Source: Verminephrobacter eiseniae EF01-2
GTDB taxonomy: Bacteria; Pseudomonadota; Gammaproteobacteria; Burkholderiales; Burkholderiaceae_C
Length of the DNA stretch: 64,000 nucleotides
Direction: 5' to 3'
Assembly (NCBI RefSeq): GCF_000015565.1
Contig: NC_008786.1
Span: forward strand, 2,418,001-2,482,000
Part shown: positions 16,529 through 24,905 of the stretch, piece by piece
Layout: the number at the start of each line of letters is the position of its first letter
Numbering within the stretch: position 1 is the stretch's first letter
Notes under the pieces: generated by a model
Databases searched by the model: none
What the model was told of the DNA's origin: nothing
What the model saw: only the letters and a program-made list of their open reading frames with translations
Program-made: the position numbers and the translations under genes

Positions 16529-17626
16529 TCATGGCAAGGCAGCGATCGTTTGGGCGCCGATGAAATTTTTCCCGCGCGCGCCCTGCATTGCGGCTTGCAC
16601 CATTGCCAGCGCTTCAGGCGGGGAAACGCCATGATCGGAAAACCCGGTTTTCACGTCCAACTGGTGCAAGAAATTGCGCAGACGTCCGACTGCGGCTTGA
16701 CAGTCGCTGCCGAAGACCTTTTGCAATACCGCATCCCGCTCAGGCGTCACCCCCCATGCCATCTTCAGCACCAGCGGCAGCGTGAACGAACAGGCGATGC
16801 CATGCGGCAGCCCGTGGCGCAGGGTCATCTCGTAAGAGATGGAATGCGCCAGGGCGGTTTTGGTATTGGAAAATGCCAGGCCGGCCTTCATCGCTGCCAG
16901 CGCCATGGCAGAGCGCAAGCTCTGGTTGCCGAGATCCCTGGCCAGCAGGGGCAGGCAATGCATGATGTCCTTGGCCGCTGAAATGGCAAACACATCGGAG
17001 ACCGGATTGGCATTGACGTTCCAGATCGATTCCAGCGCGTGCGACAGCGCATCCAGCCCGGTCGAAATGGTGATGTTCCGCGGCAGACTCGACATCAGAT
17101 CAGGGTCGACAATCGCTGCCTTGGGCCAGGTGCAGTCCAGATGCAAGGAATATTTTTTGTGTTTCGTCGCGTCCCAGATGGTGGCCCAGGGCGTTACTTC
17201 GCTGCCAGTGCCGGCAGTCGTCGGAATGGCAATGAGCGTCTTGAGCCGGTGGGGCGTAAAGGGCTTGCCGTCTTCGAGCAAGGCCAGTAGTTCTTCGAAC
17301 TCTCCGGCTCCAACGCTCAAAGCCTTGGCGGTGTCGATGGCACTGCCGCCGCCCAAGGCCACCACGGTATCGCAGGCGCGCTCGTCTTGCCAGAAGCGCT
17401 GGTACAGGCCGGCCAACTGCGCAACATCCGGGTTCGGACGCACCTCCTCGATGACGTAAGCCAGTCGATTGCCCAGCAACTGCTCCAGTTTCCGGATCAG
17501 ACCCAAGGCACGCGCTTCGGGAAAACTCACCACCACCACCTTGGCAGCACCAACGATGTGCGGGAGTTCTGCCAGGCTGCCCGGACCGAAATGCGTTGCG
17601 ACAGGATTAAAGAATCGCTGCGTCAT
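16529..17626 (-). CDS. Iron-containing alcohol dehydrogenase
   Basis: 365-residue group III alcohol dehydrogenase. GGGSAIDTAKA at 92-102 binds NAD(P); metal ligands appear as Asp192, His196, His261 and His275 (GLDALSHALES, ALAHSISYE, LPHGIACS). It should interconvert an alcohol and an aldehyde. Its partner genes, an organophosphate-type MFS transporter and a divergent LysR regulator, suggest a phosphonate or phospho-compound substrate, for example a phosphonoacetaldehyde-type reductase; that is inference. RBS GGAGACCCGC lies right before the ATG. Confidence 0.85.
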   Translation of the reverse strand: MTQRFFNPVATHFGPGSLAELPHIVGAAKVVVVSFPEARALGLIRKLEQLLGNRLAYVIEEVRPNPDVAQLAGLYQRFWQDERACDTVVALGGGSAIDTAKALSVGAGEFEELLALLEDGKPFTPHRLKTLIAIPTTAGTGSEVTPWATIWDATKHKKYSLHLDCTWPKAAIVDPDLMSSLPRNITISTGLDALSHALESIWNVNANPVSDVFAISAAKDIMHCLPLLARDLGNQSLRSAMALAAMKAGLAFSNTKTALAHSISYEMTLRHGLPHGIACSFTLPLVLKMAWGVTPERDAVLQKVFGSDCQAAVGRLRNFLHQLDVKTGFSDHGVSPPEALAMVQAAMQGARGKNFIGAQTIAALP

Positions 17627-17720
17627 GCGGGTCTCCTTTCATGGCCACGCGTGGGGACTCGTTCGGCGTTGCCTGTGCGTTTTGGTGGAAGCGATTGTCA
17701 GCGCGCCGATGCAGGTGGAC

Positions 17721-17751
17721 GAATCGATTATTCTGCTGTTCCTATCGATTC
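17721..17751. promoter_or_regulatory. Inverted repeat, candidate LysR operator
   Basis: GAATCGAT at 17721-17728 and ATCGATTC at 17744-17751, a perfect 8-bp inverted repeat with a 15-bp spacer, in the gap between the divergent dehydrogenase and LysR genes. Position and symmetry fit an autoregulatory LysR site. Confidence 0.55.
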
Positions 17752-17856
17752 GGCCGATGTGATGCGCCATGTGTTTGTGTCGTCTGTGTCGCTGCGGCGA
17801 AGTAAGGTCAGGCTGCCCTGACAACGTGGAAGGGCAGGTGCTCTCGTGAGGTCTCC

Positions 17857-18741
17857 ATGTACCAGTACCATAAGTGGATACGGTCGTTTCACGCCGTCGC
17901 AAAAACACACAGTTTTACTGCTGCGGCGTCTTATCTGCGCATCGGCCAGCCAACCATCAGTGAACAGGTCAAGGCATTGGAAGACCGCTTTGCGGTGGAG
18001 TTGTTGCATCGCAGCGGCCGCCATGTCGCATTGACCGATGCCGGGCGGCGCTTGTATGAAATCACGGAAGGGATTTTTGGCCAGGAAGATGAGGCAGTGC
18101 AATTGCTGCAAAGCCTGCACTCGCAAAAAACCGGCCTGTTGCGCATCGGCGCTGTTTCTCCGCCGGTGGTGATGAACCTGACTTACGACCTGATGCGCAA
18201 ACATCCCGGCATCGAGTTCGCGATCTCGATCAACCCGGAAAAGGAAACGCTTTTTCGGCTCTATGACTTCAGGATCGACATCGCCATTTTGGCCTACGTC
18301 GACCCCGACAAACGCCTGCATGTCGCGCCTTATCGCACCTATCCCATCGTCGCCGTGGTCCGGGACGACCATGCCTGGGCGAGCAAAGCCTCCATCCCCT
18401 TGACACAGATCCGGCATGAAGCGGTCATCATGCGCGAGTCCGGCTCCAAGACCCGCGAGTTGCTGGAACATGCCTGTGGCAAGCAAGGCATACCGATCCA
18501 TTGCGTCATGGAACTCAACAGCCGGGAAGCCATCATGCACGCCATTGCAGAGGGCCTTGGCATAGGCTTCGTATCGGCGATTGAGTACACGGCGATACCG
18601 GGAACGAAAGCGATCCGGCTGCGGGACGCGGAGGTGAAGATCAGTTATTACATGTGCACTCTTGCGGTACGAAAGAACCGCCCCTTGATCAAAAGTGTGC
18701 TTGAGGCGGAAAGCGAACCCGGTCGCAAGAAAACTGTCTGA
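17857..18741 (+). CDS. LysR-family transcriptional regulator
   Basis: 294 residues, full length. Winged helix-turn-helix in residues 1-62 (FTAAASYLRIGQPTISEQVKALEDRFAVELLHRSGR), effector domain from about residue 90. Start at 17857 with GAGGTCTCC directly before it. It is transcribed divergently from the alcohol dehydrogenase gene and a perfect inverted repeat lies between them, so it most likely controls the dehydrogenase/MFS pair in response to their substrate. The gene ends 128 bp before the convergent end of doeD. Confidence 0.88.
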   Translation: MYQYHKWIRSFHAVAKTHSFTAAASYLRIGQPTISEQVKALEDRFAVELLHRSGRHVALTDAGRRLYEITEGIFGQEDEAVQLLQSLHSQKTGLLRIGAVSPPVVMNLTYDLMRKHPGIEFAISINPEKETLFRLYDFRIDIAILAYVDPDKRLHVAPYRTYPIVAVVRDDHAWASKASIPLTQIRHEAVIMRESGSKTRELLEHACGKQGIPIHCVMELNSREAIMHAIAEGLGIGFVSAIEYTAIPGTKAIRLRDAEVKISYYMCTLAVRKNRPLIKSVLEAESEPGRKKTV

Positions 18742-18769
18742 GCCTGCATTTGCACCTGCGGGAATCCGC

Positions 18770-18842
18770 GCCATCCGCGTCATCCGCATCATCTGCGGAT
18801 GACTTCGTTCAATGTCGCAGATGGCACCGATAACGCAGATTC
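18770..18842. repeat. Short CATCCGC-type repeats, left flank of doeD
   Basis: Runs of CATCCGC/CATCTGCGGATG. The 19 bp ATCTGCGGATGACTTCGTT at 18791-18809 recur as the reverse complement at 20346-20364 on the other side of doeD. Confidence 0.75.
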
Positions 18843-18869
18843 CGGCACTGTCATGATTCATGCAAGTGC

Positions 18870-20267
18870 CTATGCGATACCTCGGCCGGCAACCGTGACC
18901 ACCCGGTTGGCCACTTCATCGACGGCCTGGCGCACGATGCCGATGATCTCGTCCACTTCGGCGCGGGTCGTGATGAGCGGCGGTGCGAAGCCGAGGATGT
19001 CGCCGTGCGGCATGGCGCGCGCGATCACGCCGCGTTCGAGCGCCGCCGCCGCGACCTGCGGCCCGACCTTCAGCGCAGCGTCGAAGGGCTTGTCGCCTTC
19101 GGCCATGAACTCCAGCGCCGCCAGCATGCCTGCGCCGCGCACTTCACCGACCAACGGGTGCTGGTCGAATGCGGCGTGCAGTTGCGCGTTCAGGTAGCTG
19201 CCCACCTCCCCGGCGTTCTGCATGATGTTTTCGCGTTCGAGTATGTCGAGGTTGGCCAGCGCGGCAGCCGCGCAGATCGGGTGGCCGGAATAGGTCCAGC
19301 CGTGGCCCATCGCGCCGTATTCCTGCGAGCCTTTCTCGATCACGTCCCACACCCGCTCGCCGATGATCACGGCTGAGAGCGGCGCATAGGCGCTCGTCAT
19401 GCCCTTTGCCGCGGTGATCAGGTCTGGCTGTATGCCGTAGTGCTGCGCGCCCATCTTCGAGCCCAGACGCCCGAAGCCGCACACCACCTCGTCGGAAATC
19501 AGCAGGATGTCGTGCCGCTTCAACACTGGTTGAATCGCCGCCCAGTAGCCTTGCGGCGGTGTGATGATGCCGCCCGTGCCCATCATCGGCTCGGCGATGA
19601 AGGCGGCGATGGTGTCGGCGCCCTCGCGCGCGATCAGCTTTTCCAACTCCTCGGCGCAATACGCGGCGAACTGCGTTTCGCTCATGCCGGCAGGCGCCTG
19701 GCGGTACCAGTGCGGGCAGATCGTGTGCTTGACGCAATCGATCGGCAAGTCGAAGTGCTGGTGGAAGCCCGGCAGGCCGGTCAAACTGCCGGTCATGATG
19801 CCGGAGCCGTGGTAGCCGCGGTGCCGCGAGATGATCTTTTTCTTGTTCCGGCGTCCGAGCACGTTGTTGTAGTACCAGACGATCTTGATCTGCGTCTCGT
19901 TGGCGTCCGACCCCGACATGCCGTAATACACCTTCTTCATGCCCGCCGGCGACCAGTCGATGATGCGCGACGATAGCTCGATGATGGTGTCGGTCGCATG
20001 TCCCGCATAGGTGTGGTAGTACGCCAGTTTCTTTGCCTGCTGGTAGATGGCGTCGGCCACTTCGGTGCGGCCATAGCCGATGTTGACGCAATAGAGTCCC
20101 GCGAACGCATCGATGTAGCTCTTGCCCTGATGGTCTTCGATGCGAATGCCCTTTGCGCCCGTCACGATCTTGCCCGGCAGCGCGCCGCTTGCGTGGTCGC
20201 GCGCGTGCGTGGACGGGTGCATGAAGTGGCTGCGGTCTTGCTTGAACAGTTGCTCGAGTTGGATCAT
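18870..20267 (-). CDS. doeD: Class III aminotransferase, ectoine degradation (diaminobutyrate transaminase)
   Basis: 465-residue PLP-dependent class III aminotransferase. Landmarks: GLYCVNIGYG near the N-terminus, SGSDANETQIKI, the PLP-phosphate region and LITAAKGMTSAYAPLSA with the Schiff-base Lys. In ectoine breakdown DoeD removes the 4-amino group of L-2,4-diaminobutyrate to give aspartate semialdehyde. The assignment rests on the surrounding doeA, doeB, doeC, eutB and eutC genes; by sequence alone it is an omega-amino-acid transaminase. It is flanked on both sides by the same short repeat in inverted orientation, and lies 224 bp downstream of doeC. Confidence 0.82.
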   Translation of the reverse strand: MIQLEQLFKQDRSHFMHPSTHARDHASGALPGKIVTGAKGIRIEDHQGKSYIDAFAGLYCVNIGYGRTEVADAIYQQAKKLAYYHTYAGHATDTIIELSSRIIDWSPAGMKKVYYGMSGSDANETQIKIVWYYNNVLGRRNKKKIISRHRGYHGSGIMTGSLTGLPGFHQHFDLPIDCVKHTICPHWYRQAPAGMSETQFAAYCAEELEKLIAREGADTIAAFIAEPMMGTGGIITPPQGYWAAIQPVLKRHDILLISDEVVCGFGRLGSKMGAQHYGIQPDLITAAKGMTSAYAPLSAVIIGERVWDVIEKGSQEYGAMGHGWTYSGHPICAAAALANLDILERENIMQNAGEVGSYLNAQLHAAFDQHPLVGEVRGAGMLAALEFMAEGDKPFDAALKVGPQVAAAALERGVIARAMPHGDILGFAPPLITTRAEVDEIIGIVRQAVDEVANRVVTVAGRGIA

Positions 20268-20345
20268 TTCATTCTCCTTGGGTTATAAAACCCGGCGTTG
20301 CCTGGCAACGCCGGGATCTGTGTTGCCTGCGTCATCTGCGGATAA

Positions 20346-20415
20346 AACGAAGTCATCCGCAGATTGCACAGATGCGCACAGATGCGCACAGATGCGCATA
20401 AACGCGCACAGATGG
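20346..20415. repeat. Inverted copy of the doeD-flanking repeat plus a 10-bp tandem repeat
   Basis: 20346-20364 is the reverse complement of 18791-18809. It is followed by CACAGATGCG repeated three times (20367-20396), a degenerate unit CATAAACGCG and a partial fifth unit. Confidence 0.85.
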
Positions 20416-20491
20416 TGGAGCCTTGCATCGATCACGACCGGCGCAGGATTTCTCATGCATCACAAGCACCTGTCGCCATTGCAGGAAAGCC

Positions 20492-21970
20492 TCAACAGGT
20501 TGCGACATTGGTCAGTGGCAGCCCCAGATTGCCGAGGCAAAAATATTTGGTTTCGACAAAAGGCGCGAAGCCCTCCGCGCCACCTTCGCGGCCCAGGCCG
20601 GATGCCTTCATGCCGCCGAATGGAATGGCCGCGCCGGTGAATTTGACGCCGTTGACCGACACCATGGCGAAGTCCAGCCTTCTGACGAGTTGGAAGATCG
20701 TGTCGATGCGCTGTGCGCAGACATAGGCTGCGAGACCGTATTCGGTGTCGTTGGCCAGCGCCACGACTTCATCGATGGTTGCAAATGAGGAAATGGCCGC
20801 GATGGGCGCGAAATTCTCTTCGTCGTAAATGCGCATGCCCGGCCTGGCATCTGCCACCACCGTCGGTTCGAAAAACCATCCGCCGAGCGCGTGCGGCCTG
20901 CCGCCGACGGTGATGCGCGCCCCCTTGGCCCGGGCGTCTTCCACGCGGGCGACCGTCGCATCGAAGGCCGCCTGGTGGATGAGTGGCCCGACCTCGACCT
21001 GCGCGGCAAACGCGCTGCCGACCTTCAGTCGCCCCACTGCCTGGCTGTATTGCGCAACGAAGCGCTCATACAGCGGCGCGGCAACCAGGATGCGATTGGC
21101 TGCGCAGCAGTCCTGCCCCGATGTCTGGAATTTGGCGCCCAGCGCAATGCCCACGGCAGCATCGAGGTCGGCATCTTCGGTCACGATGAACGGCGCATTG
21201 CCGCCGAGTTCGAGCGCCAGCTTCTTGATGCCCGACGCCGCCACCGCGCGTGCAACGAGTCCGCCGACCCGGGTCGAACCGGTGAAGCTCACGGCGCGCA
21301 CCCGGGTGTCGCGCACCAGTGTCTCCATCGTCATCTGCGGCTCGCCGAGCACCACGTTGAACACGCCTGCGGGAAAGCCGGCTTCCTTTGCAAGCTGTGC
21401 CAGCGCGAATGCGGAAAATGGCGTCTCCTGCGCCGGCTTGACGACGGTCGTGCAGCCCACGGCGATGGCGGCGGCGGCCTTGCGCGTGATCATCGCCACC
21501 GGGAAATTCCATGGCGTGATGAGCGCGGCCACGCCGACGGGTTCCAGCACCGTGCCGAGTTGCGCGCCATCGATATGGGTCGGGATGGTGCGTCCCGTGA
21601 GCCGCCTGGCCTCGTTGGCAAACCATTCGACGAAGCTGGCTGCATACACGATCTCGCTGCGCGCTTCGGCCAGCGGCTTGCCCTGTTCCAGCGCGAGGAT
21701 GTGCGCCAGGTCGTGCTGATGGCGCAGGATCAGCGCATGCCAGCGCAAGAGCAGCGCGCTGCGCTGTTCCTGCGGCACCCAGCGCCAGGCGCCAAATGCG
21801 CGCTCGGCGGCATCGACGGCGGCTTCGATCTGCGTGGCATCGAGCATGGGCACATGGCCGATCACGCTTTGATCGGCCGGATTTTGCACCGCGATGGTGG
21901 CGCCGCCGTGAACCCAGCGGCCATCGACATGGCACAGCGATTTGAAAAGTATGGGGTGCTCCAGGGTCAT
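20492..21970 (-). CDS. doeC: Aldehyde dehydrogenase, ectoine degradation (aspartate-semialdehyde oxidation)
   Basis: 492-residue NAD(P)-dependent aldehyde dehydrogenase. ITPWNFPVAMITRKAAAAIA, SFTGSTRVGG and LELGGNAPFIV are the usual motifs; the catalytic Cys lies in GQDCCAANRI, where two Cys stand side by side. By family it resembles succinate-semialdehyde dehydrogenases (GabD). In this island it should oxidise aspartate semialdehyde from DoeD to aspartate. It is separated by 215 bp from the Lrp gene upstream, so it may have its own promoter. Confidence 0.85.
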   Translation of the reverse strand: MTLEHPILFKSLCHVDGRWVHGGATIAVQNPADQSVIGHVPMLDATQIEAAVDAAERAFGAWRWVPQEQRSALLLRWHALILRHQHDLAHILALEQGKPLAEARSEIVYAASFVEWFANEARRLTGRTIPTHIDGAQLGTVLEPVGVAALITPWNFPVAMITRKAAAAIAVGCTTVVKPAQETPFSAFALAQLAKEAGFPAGVFNVVLGEPQMTMETLVRDTRVRAVSFTGSTRVGGLVARAVAASGIKKLALELGGNAPFIVTEDADLDAAVGIALGAKFQTSGQDCCAANRILVAAPLYERFVAQYSQAVGRLKVGSAFAAQVEVGPLIHQAAFDATVARVEDARAKGARITVGGRPHALGGWFFEPTVVADARPGMRIYDEENFAPIAAISSFATIDEVVALANDTEYGLAAYVCAQRIDTIFQLVRRLDFAMVSVNGVKFTGAAIPFGGMKASGLGREGGAEGFAPFVETKYFCLGNLGLPLTNVATC

Positions 21971-22123
21971 GAACGGCTCCGGTTTGTTCTTCTGCTCCAG
22001 CCCACTTTAAGACCGCAGCGCCATGGGAATTTTTGTTGTGGCTGCCCTGGATGCAGGTTTTTTTCTGATTCGCGCACCGGTTGCACGCAGTTTTTCAGGC
22101 CGGATGACATGGCATTTCAATAA

Positions 22124-22199
22124 GGATGAAAACTGCTCCGCGCTGGCGGGCGGCGGGGTGGATTTTCGCCTCCATCCTTCCACCTTCATCCTTGGCAAG
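22124..22199. repeat. Hairpin-forming repeat after the Lrp gene, copy 1
   Basis: AAGGATGAA at the start pairs with TTCATCCTT at the end. The body (GAAAACTGCTCCGCGCTGGC and following) recurs at 26937-26985 with different stem bases. It overlaps the last codons of the Lrp/AsnC gene and probably ends that transcript. Confidence 0.6.
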
Positions 22200-22662
22200 C
22201 CCACTCCGGCACCTCGTGCGGCATGCTCTTGACGGTTTTCGTGACGATGTAGGTGAAGTATTTTTCGATGCCGATCTCGTCCATGAGCAGCGTATCGATG
22301 AAGCGCTGGTAGTGGTCGATATCGCGTGAGACGATGTGCAGCACGTAGTCCACGCCGCCGCCCGTCGCGTGGCATTGAACGATTTCGGGGGCGGCCATCA
22401 CGCGCTCCTCGAAGCGCCGCATGTCGTGCGCGGTATGGCGCGCCAGCGTCACTTCCACGACGATGCGGCTGCCCTTGAATACCAATGTCCAGTCCAGGTC
22501 GGCCCGGTATCCCCTGATGATTCCGCTCGCCTCCAGTTTTTTCACCCGCTCCCAGGCTGGCGAGATCGACAGGTTGACCGCTTCGGCCAGGCGCGATTTC
22601 GTGATGCGGCCATCTCCCGCGAGGATGCGCAAAATCGCAAGGTCGTAGCGGTCGAGTTTCAT
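22186..22662 (-). CDS. doeX: Lrp/AsnC-family regulator of ectoine catabolism
   Basis: 158 residues. N-terminal helix-turn-helix (DLAILRILAGDGRITKSRLAEAVNLSISPAWERVKKLEASGII) followed by a ligand-binding RAM domain. Start at 22662; its ATG overlaps the doeB stop (ATGA), so it is translated with the catabolic genes. An Lrp/AsnC gene beside doeA/doeB is known from ectoine clusters as doeX/asnC. It likely senses a pathway intermediate or amino acid and tunes the operon alongside EnuR. Confidence 0.8.
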   Translation of the reverse strand: MKLDRYDLAILRILAGDGRITKSRLAEAVNLSISPAWERVKKLEASGIIRGYRADLDWTLVFKGSRIVVEVTLARHTAHDMRRFEERVMAAPEIVQCHATGGGVDYVLHIVSRDIDHYQRFIDTLLMDEIGIEKYFTYIVTKTVKSMPHEVPEWACQG

Positions 22663-23690
22663 GGCGGCGCTGTCGCCACGCTGTCTGCAACGATATCGGC
22701 CACCACGGCAATCGTGTCGCCCATCTTCACCAGGCCGGGGAAATGCCGCGCTGCCAGCAGGCCGCTGCGGTGCGCGTGATACGCGATCGGCGGCACGCCG
22801 GTGCGCGTGGCGTCGTGCACACGCGCAATCAGGTCGCCGCAATCGACTGCGTCGCCGAGGTTCTTGCACAGCTCCAGCAAGCCATCGTGTTCGCTGCTCG
22901 TGTAGCACCTGCCGTCCGGCATGTCGAGCAGCGTCGTGCGGCGCGCACCGTGCGCACCGTGTGGAGCAGGCGTTGCCAGCACCCGGGCATGCGCGAGCAG
23001 ACCGTGCACGCCGCGCCGCGCAATCCCGATGCTTGCCGCCGTTGCCGTGCCGCCACCGCCGAGTTCCGTCGACACGAAGACTTTTCCGGCTTCCTCTGCG
23101 GCGGTATCGAACAGGCCAACGCTGTCCATTTCCAGCATCCGCATCGAATATGGCGCGCCGAATGCGAGCATGGCCGCTTCGCACCGCGCCTGCTGCGCGG
23201 CATCGGGCAAGACGTGGATCGCGGCGAATGGCACGAAGTCGAGCGTGCGCCCGCCCGCGTGCAGGTCGAGCACATAGTCCGCCAGCGGCAACAGATGGCG
23301 CTGAAAGTAGTCGGCAATCTTTTCGGTGACGCTGCCGTCGGCGCGGCCCGGGAAGCTGCGGTTCAGATTGCCGCGATCGATCGGCGAGGTGCGGCTGCCT
23401 GCGCGAAACGCCGGGTAGTTCATGAATGGCACCACGATCACGCGCCCGCGCACATCGCGTGCGCGCAGCGTGGCCGCCAGTTCCGACAGCACGATAGGCC
23501 CTTCGTACTCATCGCCATGGTTGCCGCCGGTGAGCAGGACCGTCGGCCCCTCGCCGTGGCGAATCACGGTGATCGGAATCATCACCGCGCCCCATGCGGA
23601 AGCATCGTGCGAATGCGGCAGTTTGAGAAAGCCGTGCTGTTCGCCGTCGGCGTCGAAATCGACCGTCGGCGTGATGGGGGACGAGCGCAT
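22659..23690 (-). CDS. doeB: N-acetyl-diaminobutyrate deacetylase, ectoine degradation
   Basis: 343-residue zinc-dependent succinylglutamate-desuccinylase/aspartoacylase-like enzyme. Zinc site: GGNHGDEYEG (His and Glu) and the later YVLDLHAGG (His). GNLNRSFPG is also family-typical. DoeB removes acetate from N-alpha-acetyl-diaminobutyrate made by DoeA. Start at 23690 (MRSSPITPTVDFD) is preferred; the frame is open about 33 codons further but has only a TTG and no family similarity. The gap to doeA is 5 bp and the 3' end overlaps the regulator gene. Confidence 0.9.
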   Translation of the reverse strand: MRSSPITPTVDFDADGEQHGFLKLPHSHDASAWGAVMIPITVIRHGEGPTVLLTGGNHGDEYEGPIVLSELAATLRARDVRGRVIVVPFMNYPAFRAGSRTSPIDRGNLNRSFPGRADGSVTEKIADYFQRHLLPLADYVLDLHAGGRTLDFVPFAAIHVLPDAAQQARCEAAMLAFGAPYSMRMLEMDSVGLFDTAAEEAGKVFVSTELGGGGTATAASIGIARRGVHGLLAHARVLATPAPHGAHGARRTTLLDMPDGRCYTSSEHDGLLELCKNLGDAVDCGDLIARVHDATRTGVPPIAYHAHRSGLLAARHFPGLVKMGDTIAVVADIVADSVATAPP

Positions 23691-23695
23691 GCGCA

Positions 23696-24895
23696 CTACT
23701 CCTTGACGAACAGACGGCGCGGCGTATTGCAGAAGGTCTCGACACCGGTTTCGGTAATCAGGATGCTTTCGGTAATCTCCAGCCCCCAATCGTCAAGCCA
23801 CAGCCCCGGCATGAAGTGGAAGGTCATGCCCGGTTGCAGCACCGTCAAATCGCCCGGGCGCAGGCTCATGGTGCGCTCGCCCCAGTCGGGCGGATAGCTC
23901 GCGCCGATGGGGTAGCCGCAGCGGCTGTTCTTTTCCATGCCCGACTTGCGCAGCACGGCAAAGAAGGCGTTGGCGATGTCTTCGCAGGTGTTGCCCGGTT
24001 TGGCGGCGGCCAGCCCTGCTTGTATCCCTTCGACGACGGCGCGCTCGGCCTCGATGAAGTGCGGCGGCGGTCGTCCCAGATAGACCGTGCGCGACTGCGG
24101 GCAGTGGTAGCGCTTGAAGCAGCCCGCGATCTCGAAAAAGGTGCCGGCATTCGCGGTAAACGGGGTGTCGTCCCAGGTCAGGTGCGGCGCCGCGGCAGCC
24201 GCGCCGGTTGGCAGCAGCGGCACTATCGCCGGATAGTCGCCGCCGTAGCCCTCCACGCCGGCAATGCCGCAGGCGTAAATGTCCGCAACCAGATCGTTCT
24301 TGCGCATGCCCGGCTCGATCCGCTCGACGATGCGCGCATGCATCTTTTCGACGATGCGCGCAGCGATGCGCATGTATTCGATCTCGCGCGGCGACTTCAA
24401 TGCGCGCTGCCAGTTGACGAGCGCGGTGGCGTCGCGCCACTGCGCCTGTGGCAGATTGCGCTGCAAGGAGGCGTAGGCCGCCGCGCTGAAGTAGTAGTTG
24501 TCCATCTCGACACCGATGTGGCGCGACTGCCAGCCGCGCGCCTCGATCACTTCGCGCGCGAGGTAGTCCATCGGATGGCGTTCGGCCGACTGCACGTAGT
24601 GGTCCGGGTAGCCGACGATCTGCTCGTGCTGCATGAACACGGTGCGGCGCGCCCCGTTCGCATCCTGGCCGCGACCGAACCAGAGCGGCTCGCCATCCAT
24701 GGCCAGCAACACGCACTGGTGCACATAGAACGACCAGCCGTCATAGCCAGTCAGCCATGTCATATTGCTCGGGTCGGTGACGATCAGGAGATCGATTCCG
24801 GCTTTTTGCATCGCCTGCCGCGTCTTGGCTATGCGTGCGTGGTACTCGCTGCGCTCGAACGGCAAGCGCACGGCGTGTTGCATCGTTTCAGGCAT
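23696..24895 (-). CDS. doeA: Ectoine hydrolase (M24 creatinase/peptidase fold)
   Basis: 399 residues of the M24 pita-bread fold. It opens the ectoine ring to give N-acetyl-diaminobutyrate, the first catabolic step. N-terminal domain IVTDPSNMTWLTGYDGWSFYVHQCVLL is very typical for DoeA/EutD; the C-terminal domain holds FEIAGCFKRYHCPQSRTVYLG. Several metal ligands of true M24 peptidases are not obviously conserved, as expected for ectoine hydrolases. Start at 24895 (MPETMQ). It is tightly packed between eutC (10 bp) and doeB (5 bp). Confidence 0.92.
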   Translation of the reverse strand: MPETMQHAVRLPFERSEYHARIAKTRQAMQKAGIDLLIVTDPSNMTWLTGYDGWSFYVHQCVLLAMDGEPLWFGRGQDANGARRTVFMQHEQIVGYPDHYVQSAERHPMDYLAREVIEARGWQSRHIGVEMDNYYFSAAAYASLQRNLPQAQWRDATALVNWQRALKSPREIEYMRIAARIVEKMHARIVERIEPGMRKNDLVADIYACGIAGVEGYGGDYPAIVPLLPTGAAAAAPHLTWDDTPFTANAGTFFEIAGCFKRYHCPQSRTVYLGRPPPHFIEAERAVVEGIQAGLAAAKPGNTCEDIANAFFAVLRKSGMEKNSRCGYPIGASYPPDWGERTMSLRPGDLTVLQPGMTFHFMPGLWLDDWGLEITESILITETGVETFCNTPRRLFVKE

Positions 24896-24905
24896 GCTCG
24901 CCTCT

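Noticed and set aside
20367..20415. CRISPR-like short repeats
   Set aside because: Units are 10 bp and directly adjacent, without spacers; no cas genes are present.
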